Of a stretch of 64,000 nt of DNA, positions 58,257 to 64,000 are shown one piece after another. The stretch covers positions 62,001-126,000 of the forward strand of contig NZ_LQXR01000002.1 of assembly GCF_001590725.1 (NCBI RefSeq), written 5' to 3'. The DNA comes from Snodgrassella sp. CFCC 13594. Its GTDB lineage: Bacteria > Pseudomonadota > Gammaproteobacteria > Burkholderiales > Neisseriaceae. The stretch's first letter is position 1, and each line of letters opens with the position of its first letter. The notes under the pieces were generated by a model that saw only the letters and a program-made list of their open reading frames with translations, was not told the DNA's origin and ran no database searches. Both the position numbers and the translations under genes were made by a program.

Positions 58257-58679
58257 TTAAGCCAGTGCTGCGCGCAGTTGTTCGGCCAACGCAGCCAGTT
58301 CTGCTTGGTCGGCCATGCCGCCTTCGTGCTGGTGCAGTTCGTGGACATTGCCCGGAATCAAGTGAATGTGATAGTGGAACACAGATTGGCCGGCTTGAGC
58401 GCCGTTGAGTTGCATTTGCACTATGCCATCGCGGTGCAGTACATGACGCTGTGCCACCACCACTTTTTGGGCCGTGGCGAATACCGCCAGCAGGTATTCA
58501 GGCGTCATGTCGCACAGTTCGATGGCTGCACATTTGGGTACCACCAAAACATGGCCGCGGGCTTGAGGCATGACATCCATAAAGGCCAAGGTTTTGTCGT
58601 CTTCAAAAACACGGTGGCAGGGAATGTCGCCACGAATGATTTTGGCGAAAATATTGTTGCTGTCGTATGGGGTTTGCAT
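58257..58679 (-). CDS. hinT: HIT-family purine nucleoside phosphoramidase HinT
   Basis: 140 residues. Histidine-triad motif near the C-terminus, SVFHYHIHLIP (HxHxH), and N-terminal NIFAKIIRGDIPCHRVFED. Hydrolyses adenosine 5'-phosphoramidates. It is followed upstream (on the minus strand) by uvrD, with a ~50-bp gap holding a DUS variant. Confidence 0.93.
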   Translation of the reverse strand: MQTPYDSNNIFAKIIRGDIPCHRVFEDDKTLAFMDVMPQARGHVLVVPKCAAIELCDMTPEYLLAVFATAQKVVVAQRHVLHRDGIVQMQLNGAQAGQSVFHYHIHLIPGNVHELHQHEGGMADQAELAALAEQLRAALA

Positions 58680-58732
58680 GTCGTTCTCCTGTAATTTTGG
58701 GTTGCCTGAACGTTCCTTGAGTGGCGAATGAG

Positions 58733-60949
58733 TTAAATTTGGGTGAGTTTACTTTTGGCAAATAACGTATCCAATTCTTTGATGCCGTTTTTGCCAAAGT
58801 TGATGGTGAGTCGCGCGTGCTCGCCTTTGGTTGCCGCATCAATGATAACGCCAGTACCGAATTTTTCGTGACGCACATTTTGACCAAGCCTAAAGCCATC
58901 GAAATCAATGGCGTTTTCAGCCGGAGCGTTGCTGTGTTGGCGGGCTGGATGGGTGCGTGTAAAAGACGCCGGTTTGGTGATTAGGTTGCCTGAAAGCTGC
59001 GCTGATAAATGATGCACCACTGCTGTTGGAATTTCATCCACAAAGCGGGAGATTAAACCAAAATGCGTTTGACCATGCAGCAGCCGTTGTTGGGCCATGC
59101 TGATGTACAGGCGTTTTTTGGCGCGGGTAATGGCCACATACATTAGGCGGCGTTCTTCCTCTAAGCCATGGCGCTCGGCCAAACTGTATTCGCTGGGGAA
59201 AAGTCCTTCCTCCATGCCTGTGAGGAACACCGCATCAAATTCCAAACCTTTGGCTGCATGAATGGTCATCAGCTGCAATGCATCTTCACCCTGACCCGCT
59301 TGATGCTCACCCGATTCCAATGCGGCGCTGCTTAAGAAGGCCAATACCGGGAACGCGGGGTTGGTTTCGGCATGTTCCGGCAAAACCTCAAAATTTGATT
59401 CCAACGGTTTGAATGCCACCGCAGCACTCACCAATTCTTCCAAATTATCGATACGGTCTTGGTGTTCGCCTTTTTGATTGCGATAGTATTCCATGAGCCC
59501 GCTATCATGCACTGCGGCCTGCATCAATTCAGGCAGCTGGACATGACCTACTTGGGCATGTAGGTTTTCCACCAGCCGCACAAATGCCGCTACTTTGGCT
59601 TGTTTGCCGCCCAGCGTACAGGTTGCCTGCCACAAGGATATGCCTTGCGTGGCCGCTGCTGCCTGGATATGCTCAATGGTGCGTGCGCCTATGCCGCGGG
59701 TGGGCACATTGATGACCCGCAGCAACGCATTATCGTCATCTGGGTTTACTGCCAAGCGCAAATAAGCCAGCGCATGTTTGATTTCCTGGCGCTCGTAAAA
59801 GCGCAGACCACCATAGATTTTGTACGGTACATTTGCTCGGAAAAGGGCCTGTTCCAATACCCGTGATTGGGCATTGCTGCGGTACAGCACCGCCATATTT
59901 TGAAATGACCAGCCTTCACGGTTCAGTGACTTGGTTTCATCCACGACAAACTGTGCTTCTTCCACATCATTAAGGGCCTGCAAAATACGAATTTTTTCGC
60001 CTTCGCCTGCATCGGTGCACAGGTTTTTTCCTAGGCGTTCGGCATTGTGCGCAATCACAGCATTAGCAGCAGTGAGAATATTGCCCACCGAGCGGTAGTT
60101 CTGCTCCAACTTAATGGGTGCTTCTACCCCGAATTCGCGGATGAACTGGGTCATGTTGCCTACATCAGCACCCCGAAAACGGTAAATACTTTGGTCGTCA
60201 TCACCCACGGCAAAAACGGCTGCATGACTGCCTGCTAGAAGTTTTAGCCAAGCATATTGTAATTTATTGGTGTCTTGGAATTCATCCACTAAGATATGAT
60301 TAAAACGATGCTGATAATGGGTGCGCAACGCCTCATTGGCTTGCAGTAATTCATAGCTGCGCAACATCAGCTCGGCAAAATCCACTACGCCTTCGCGGTG
60401 ACACAAAGCATCATAGGCAGCATAGCACTCAATCATGCGGTGGGTGTGCGGATCAGGGGCATTGAGCTGGCTGGCGCGCAAACCCGCTTCTTTTTGTGCA
60501 TTAATGAAACCTTGTAGGCTGCGAGGTGCAATGATTTCTTCGGCGATATTGAGGCTTTTTAATAGGCGTTTGATCACCGCCAATTGATCACCGCTGTCAA
60601 GAATCTGGAAGCCATTGGGTAGGCCTGCGTCTTTATAATGTAGACGCAGAAATCGATGACACAGACCATGAAAAGTACCCAGCCACATGGCGCGTACGGG
60701 AATGGGCAGCATGGCCGATAAACGCAGCTGCATTTCTTTGGCGGCTTTGTTGGTGAACGTTACTGCCAAAATGCTGTGTACACTGGCTTGCCCGGTTTGA
60801 ATCAACCAGGCAATACGGGTGGTGAGCACTCGGGTTTTGCCGCTACCAGCGCCCGCCAGTACCAATGCCGCTTGCGGCGGCCAGGTTACTGCTGCTAATT
60901 GTTCGGAGTTGAGACCAGCCAATAGGCTGCCTGAAGATGAAATGTCCAT
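58733..60949 (-). CDS. uvrD: ATP-dependent DNA helicase UvrD/PcrA
   Basis: 738 residues. SF1A helicase: Walker A VLAGAGSGKTRVLTTRI, motif Ia TFTNKAAKEM, motif II VDEFQDTN, motif III GDDDQSIYRFRGA, motif IV EQNYRS, motif V IHAAKGLEFDAVFL, motif VI YVAITRAKKRL. The C-terminal segment GTGVI...LTINFGKNGIKELD is the UvrD/PcrA Tudor-like RNAP-binding domain. Acts in nucleotide excision and mismatch repair. A DUS (60924-60935) encodes the N-terminal SSGSL. Confidence 0.95.
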   Translation of the reverse strand: MDISSSGSLLAGLNSEQLAAVTWPPQAALVLAGAGSGKTRVLTTRIAWLIQTGQASVHSILAVTFTNKAAKEMQLRLSAMLPIPVRAMWLGTFHGLCHRFLRLHYKDAGLPNGFQILDSGDQLAVIKRLLKSLNIAEEIIAPRSLQGFINAQKEAGLRASQLNAPDPHTHRMIECYAAYDALCHREGVVDFAELMLRSYELLQANEALRTHYQHRFNHILVDEFQDTNKLQYAWLKLLAGSHAAVFAVGDDDQSIYRFRGADVGNMTQFIREFGVEAPIKLEQNYRSVGNILTAANAVIAHNAERLGKNLCTDAGEGEKIRILQALNDVEEAQFVVDETKSLNREGWSFQNMAVLYRSNAQSRVLEQALFRANVPYKIYGGLRFYERQEIKHALAYLRLAVNPDDDNALLRVINVPTRGIGARTIEHIQAAAATQGISLWQATCTLGGKQAKVAAFVRLVENLHAQVGHVQLPELMQAAVHDSGLMEYYRNQKGEHQDRIDNLEELVSAAVAFKPLESNFEVLPEHAETNPAFPVLAFLSSAALESGEHQAGQGEDALQLMTIHAAKGLEFDAVFLTGMEEGLFPSEYSLAERHGLEEERRLMYVAITRAKKRLYISMAQQRLLHGQTHFGLISRFVDEIPTAVVHHLSAQLSGNLITKPASFTRTHPARQHSNAPAENAIDFDGFRLGQNVRHEKFGTGVIIDAATKGEHARLTINFGKNGIKELDTLFAKSKLTQI

Positions 60950-61029
60950 AGTGGGCTATTGTAGCCGATTGGGCATGAAAAAGCCGCTGGCATGGTGGCC
61001 TGCGGCTGGAGATAAGAAGTCTTATGGTT

Positions 61030-61356
61030 TTAGAACCATGCTTTAATCAATGCGGCTGTACCAGCAATGCCGCCAATTAAGCCAACTGCTGAAGCAGCAG
61101 TGCCCATGGTGCCATTGATTTCGTTGCGTTTGTTTTGGCGTTTTTGGGATTCCAAAGCCAGCTCTTCAGAAACATTTTGGCGTTGACGACGATGCTGTTC
61201 CAGCTCGGCACGGGACAATTGTGCCGAAGCTTGATTGCGGCCGGCTTTAATGGCTGCGGAGTCGTCACCCATGGCATAATCGCCTACTGAGCCGCCAGTG
61301 GCACAGCCGGTCACCAAAAAGGCAGATAAAGATAAAGCAATCAGAATTTTTTTCAT
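61030..61356 (-). CDS. Small predicted lipoprotein with glycine-rich C-terminal helix
   Basis: 108 residues. Signal peptide with lipobox LVTGC at about residue 18. The middle is a charged helix (SRAELEQHRRQRQNVSEEL), and the end is a hydrophobic Gly-rich segment (AASAVGLIGGIAGTAALI), resembling glycine-zipper lipoproteins. AGGGAAAA precedes the start. Function unknown. The adjacent 61384-61635 gene is also a lipoprotein. Confidence 0.7.
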   Translation of the reverse strand: MKKILIALSLSAFLVTGCATGGSVGDYAMGDDSAAIKAGRNQASAQLSRAELEQHRRQRQNVSEELALESQKRQNKRNEINGTMGTAASAVGLIGGIAGTAALIKAWF

Positions 61357-61383
61357 TGGTTTTCCCTGGTCTCGATTCGGAGA

Positions 61384-61635
61384 TTAGTGCAATAAATAGA
61401 TTTTTTGGCCACTGGTTGCCTTGCGATACGCATCAGCTTGCTTATCAATGACTTCATAGTATTCTTGGCGGCGCTCAGCTCGTTCGGCACGTTCATCTGC
61501 CTTCACTCGGGCAGAATCAGCTTGCATTCTTGCTTCTGTTTCTGGCGAGCTCACAAACGTTTTATTGCCATAAGAAACGCCAGTACAAGCAGACAACAAC
61601 ATTCCCCCCAACAGTAAAATACTCAGTGATTTCAT
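61384..61635 (-). CDS. Small predicted lipoprotein with charged coiled coil
   Basis: 83 residues. Lipobox LLSACTG at about residue 17. The mature part is a short, highly charged helix (RMQADSARVKADERAERAERRQ, split for length at ERAERR) likely to form a coiled coil. It lies 27 bp upstream of the other lipoprotein, so the two are probably co-transcribed. Family not recognised. Confidence 0.65.
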   Translation of the reverse strand: MKSLSILLLGGMLLSACTGVSYGNKTFVSSPETEARMQADSARVKADERAERAERRQEYYEVIDKQADAYRKATSGQKIYLLH

Positions 61636-61820
61636 TGTGTTTATTCCTGTAAAATTATGTCAATTTACTCAGCCGAATCATAGCCAAGGTTTGCTTGAAT
61701 AGGCAAGTATTTATTTATCATGCATTGATACAATCAGACCCAATTCGAAAAATGAATTTGGGATGGTTGGGTGATGATTGTAAGAGATCGGATTACTACC
61801 AGATAAAGGGTGCCATTCAA

Positions 61821-62764
61821 ATGAATTGCTTCGAAGCCAACCATACCGATAATTTGGCACCGTGGACGCTGTTGGATGGCGGCATGGGCCGTGAATTATT
61901 GAAACAAGGCGCGCCATTTCGGCAACCACAGTGGTCTGCTTTGGCCCTGATGGAGGCTCCAGAAACGGTGCTGGCGGTACATCGTGGGTTCATTGCGGCG
62001 GGAGCCAAGTGATCACCACCAACAGCTATGCTTTGGTTCCTTTTCACTTGGGAGCGCCAGCGTTTTATGCGCACGGACAACAATGGGCTGATTTGGCAGG
62101 GCGGCTGGCTCGCCAAGCGGTGCAGGAATCTAGGCGAAATGTGCGCGTGGCGGCCTCATTACCGCCTTTGTTTGGCTCTTATCAGCCAGCACTTTTTGAC
62201 GTGGTGCGCGCCCCCGAGATTGCCCAACGCTTAATTGCTGGTTTGGCGCCTTATGCTGATATATGGCTCGCTGAAACCTTATCATCCATTCAGGAAGCAG
62301 AATTTATTCAATCAATGTTGCCTGAAAGTAGCCAACCTTTTTGGGTGTCGTTTACTTTGGCTGATGAGGCGGGGGGGACTAGGCCAATCTTGCGTTCGGG
62401 GGAGCCGGTTGCTGAAGCCACTCAAGCCATGTTGTCTCTGGGCGTTGATGCTTTGTTGTTTAACTGCAGTGCACCAGAGACTATGTTGGCCGCCATTCAG
62501 ACAGCTCAACAGGTCATGGCGAGTTCTGGTCAGTTTTGCCCCATTGGGGTCTACGCCAATGCCTTTTGTTCGCATGACGCCGAAGCGGAAACAGCCGCCA
62601 ATGAATACTTGGATGACATGCGCCCTGATCTAACCATTCGAGCCTATGCGGCGTTAGCCGAACAATGGCTGGCAGCAGGCGCCACATTGATTGGCGGGTG
62701 CTGCGGTATTGGGCCCGAGTACATTCGGGCTTTGGCTGATCTTCAATGCCGAGGTGGTGGCTAA
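61821..62764 (+). CDS. Homocysteine S-methyltransferase family protein, frameshifted
   Basis: Makes methionine from homocysteine using S-methylmethionine or a similar donor. LDGGMGRELLKQG is the family start. The frame ends after FIAAGAK; restoring one G near 62009 (AAGGTGATC) gives the expected KVITTNSYALVP. The zinc-binding Cys are in FNCSAPE and IGGCCGIGPEYI, as in MmuM/BHMT. The total of about 314 residues is normal. The start codon is uncertain: starts at 61752 or 61695 also exist. Confidence 0.82.
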
Positions 62765-62797
62765 TTTCTATTGCGCACAGAGCGTGTGCATGGGCTG

Positions 62798-63136
62798 CTA
62801 TTGGCCGCCACGCACCGCTTGCCATGCACTGTCCAAACGGGCTCCGGCGGCATTCAGCAAGGCGTCATTTTGCTGCCGTGCTGCATCAGCTTGGTTCAGC
62901 GCACCTTGCAATTGGGTGACGTCGGCCTGAGCTCGGTTCAATCGCGCTTGTGCGGATTCCAGCTGCGCTTGTAAATCCAGTGTTTTGGTTTGGGTTGTGC
63001 GTTGTGCCGATAAGGCCGATTGATAGGCTGTTTGCGCGCTCAATAAATCGGCTTCTGCCTGCGTTTGCGCCCATAATGGCGCAGCCAAAACGGATACCAG
63101 CCCGGCACTGATCCAGATGGATAGATGCTGTTTCAT
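62798..63136 (-). CDS. Periplasmic coiled-coil protein
   Basis: 112 residues from ATG 63136. Cleavable signal peptide (MKQHLSIWISAGLVSVLAAP ending ALWAQ-like). The rest is a continuous Ala/Gln/Leu-rich heptad pattern (LDLQAQLESAQARLNRAQ; VTQLQGALNQADAARQQND) predicting one long coiled coil. I do not recognise the family. It lies 41 bp after the preceding lipoprotein gene on the same strand. Confidence 0.65.
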   Translation of the reverse strand: MKQHLSIWISAGLVSVLAAPLWAQTQAEADLLSAQTAYQSALSAQRTTQTKTLDLQAQLESAQARLNRAQADVTQLQGALNQADAARQQNDALLNAAGARLDSAWQAVRGGQ

Positions 63137-63177
63137 CTTGGGTACTCTCCTGAAATGGTGGGGTTGCCTGAAGTACA

Positions 63178-63621
63178 TCACAATGACTTGCCACAAACTC
63201 GTTTGTATTGTTGCTCTGAGGCAGAGCCGCGGATGACTGTCATCGGCCGCATTTGGCTGGCATTGTATTGCTCTTGTCGAACTGTACTGCCCCGTTCATC
63301 TAATAGTTGCAATGCGCTCAGACGAAACGTTTTTCGAGTGCAATCCATTTCCCAAGTGCCAATGGCTACTTTGTATGCGGGCGTATTGTTGAAGCGCTCT
63401 TGCTTGGTGTCGATGATGGTTTTTTTGTCGCGGAATGTGGCCAAGCCACCTTGATGGCGAATGCTGGATGTATCCAACGCGTGGCGTATATTGCCGCTGC
63501 CATCTTCACCCAGAGGCTGCCAATTACCGCTCACACTGGGGCCGCTACTGGTGGCGCAAGCGGCCACTAAACAGGCTGTGGTCAATGCCAAACCAAAGGG
63601 CTTAAAAATATGTTGATTCAT
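63178..63621 (-). CDS. Lipoprotein of the surface-adhesin-E type
   Basis: 147 residues from ATG 63621. Lipobox LVAACATS. The mature sequence shows LDTSSIRHQGGLATFRDKKT, YKVAIGTWEMDCTRKTFRL and a closing YKRVCGK. The pattern of an SI-x-R, W-E-x-D-C and a final Cys resembles the Haemophilus surface-adhesin E family, in which the two cysteines pair. Adhesion in this organism is not shown. Confidence 0.7.
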   Translation of the reverse strand: MNQHIFKPFGLALTTACLVAACATSSGPSVSGNWQPLGEDGSGNIRHALDTSSIRHQGGLATFRDKKTIIDTKQERFNNTPAYKVAIGTWEMDCTRKTFRLSALQLLDERGSTVRQEQYNASQMRPMTVIRGSASEQQYKRVCGKSL

Positions 63622-63722
63622 GATGTTGTCCTCAATTAACCCACCTTTTTGCCGTGCAATCGCCATGAAGTTAAGCAGTCAATGCAGTACAATAGCGCCA
63701 CTTGGCTAGGTGAAGGTGTGTT

Positions 63723-64000
63723 GTGGTTGGTTCAGAGCAAATTCTACACGATGTTTTCGGTTATCCCGAATTTCGCGGCCAACAGGCTGATATCATCAAT
63801 ACTTTGGTGGCGGGCGACTCGGCTTTGGTGCTGATGCCCACGGGCGCCGGTAAATCTTTGTGTTATCAAATTCCAGCGCTGATGAGAGAAGGCGTGGCCA
63901 TTGTGGTGTCGCCGTTAATTGCCTTGATGCAGGATCAGGTGGCGGCGTTAACTGCTGCTGGGGTTCAGGCAGCCTGTGTGCACAGTGCACTGCCTTTGAT
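63723..64000 (+). CDS. recQ: ATP-dependent DNA helicase RecQ (3' end outside window)
   Basis: The first ~92 residues of RecQ from GTG 63723, preceded by GAAGG at good spacing. Motif 0 FGYPEFRGQQADIIN, Walker A LMPTGAGKSLCYQIPAL and motif Ia VVSPLIALMQDQVAAL are complete. The frame runs off the window. A DUS (63964-63975) lies inside and encodes VQAAC. Confidence 0.93.
   Translation, partial: MVGSEQILHDVFGYPEFRGQQADIINTLVAGDSALVLMPTGAGKSLCYQIPALMREGVAIVVSPLIALMQDQVAALTAAGVQAACVHSALPL

Overview
The window looks like a stretch of chromosome from a member of the Neisseriaceae. The clearest sign is the 12-mer AGGCTGCCTGAA (reverse complement TTCAGGCAGCCT), repeated roughly thirty times in exact form, often as inverted pairs after genes. 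This is the DNA uptake sequence (DUS) dialect described for Simonsiella and relatives, not the Neisseria GCCGTCTGAA form. Gene content agrees: a BfrA/BfrB ferritin pair, a FarR/FarAB-like efflux locus and a fused-type galE downstream of a sugar transferase. I do not assign a genus or species.

Layout. 1-6.5 kb: a surface polysaccharide locus (flippase, GT32 and GT2 glycosyltransferases, a Stealth-type sugar-phosphate transferase, a WbaP/PglC-type initiating transferase, galE). 6.8-16.8 kb: tldD, bfrAB with a promoter and a Fur-like site, an HxlR regulator with a divergent oxidoreductase, an frmR-adhC-fghA formaldehyde detoxification operon, the RNase P RNA, an MFS transporter and ppk2. 16.9-25.4 kb: a DUS-free, GC-rich type I restriction-modification island (hsdM, hsdS, an AlbA/Schlafen-domain ATPase-like gene with in-frame 21-bp repeats, hsdR). 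25.8-27.0 kb: a complete IS3-family element with a GGCA target duplication. 27.1-35.1 kb: mnmE, yjdM, an FKBP, a 2-hydroxyacid dehydrogenase, a roadblock/LC7 protein, lpxC, trmO and etfBA. 35.1-41.2 kb: ltaE, an IMPACT-family gene, an EamA/MocR pair and purD. 41.3-43.2 kb: tRNA-Gly(CCC) followed by an AT-rich islet carrying a predicted modification-dependent HNH nuclease. 43.3-64 kb: a lipoprotein, a CynX-type MFS gene, dnaK with a sigma-32-type promoter, a DASS carboxylate transporter, an acyl-CoA dehydrogenase, farR-nodT-farA-farB, argO/argP, hinT, uvrD, small lipoproteins, a homocysteine methyltransferase and the start of recQ.

Two features stand out. First, the 27.4-35.1 kb segment has the marks of a replication-origin region: a perfect 16-bp parS (35050) and a 15/16 parS inside mnmE (27434), with two AT-rich intergenic DnaA-box clusters between them (30435-30513 and 32242-32326). 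Gene direction and sampled G/C bias also change around there. dnaA itself is not in the window. Second, two unrelated DNA-defence cassettes of foreign composition lie on either side of it: the type I island and the tRNA-Gly islet.

At least eleven conserved genes or gene segments are broken by apparent single-base deletions, including two in the essential gene lpxC. Eight of the eleven fall at a GGC/GCC trinucleotide. I read these mainly as sequencing or assembly errors, so I give the full-length gene spans with the break noted.
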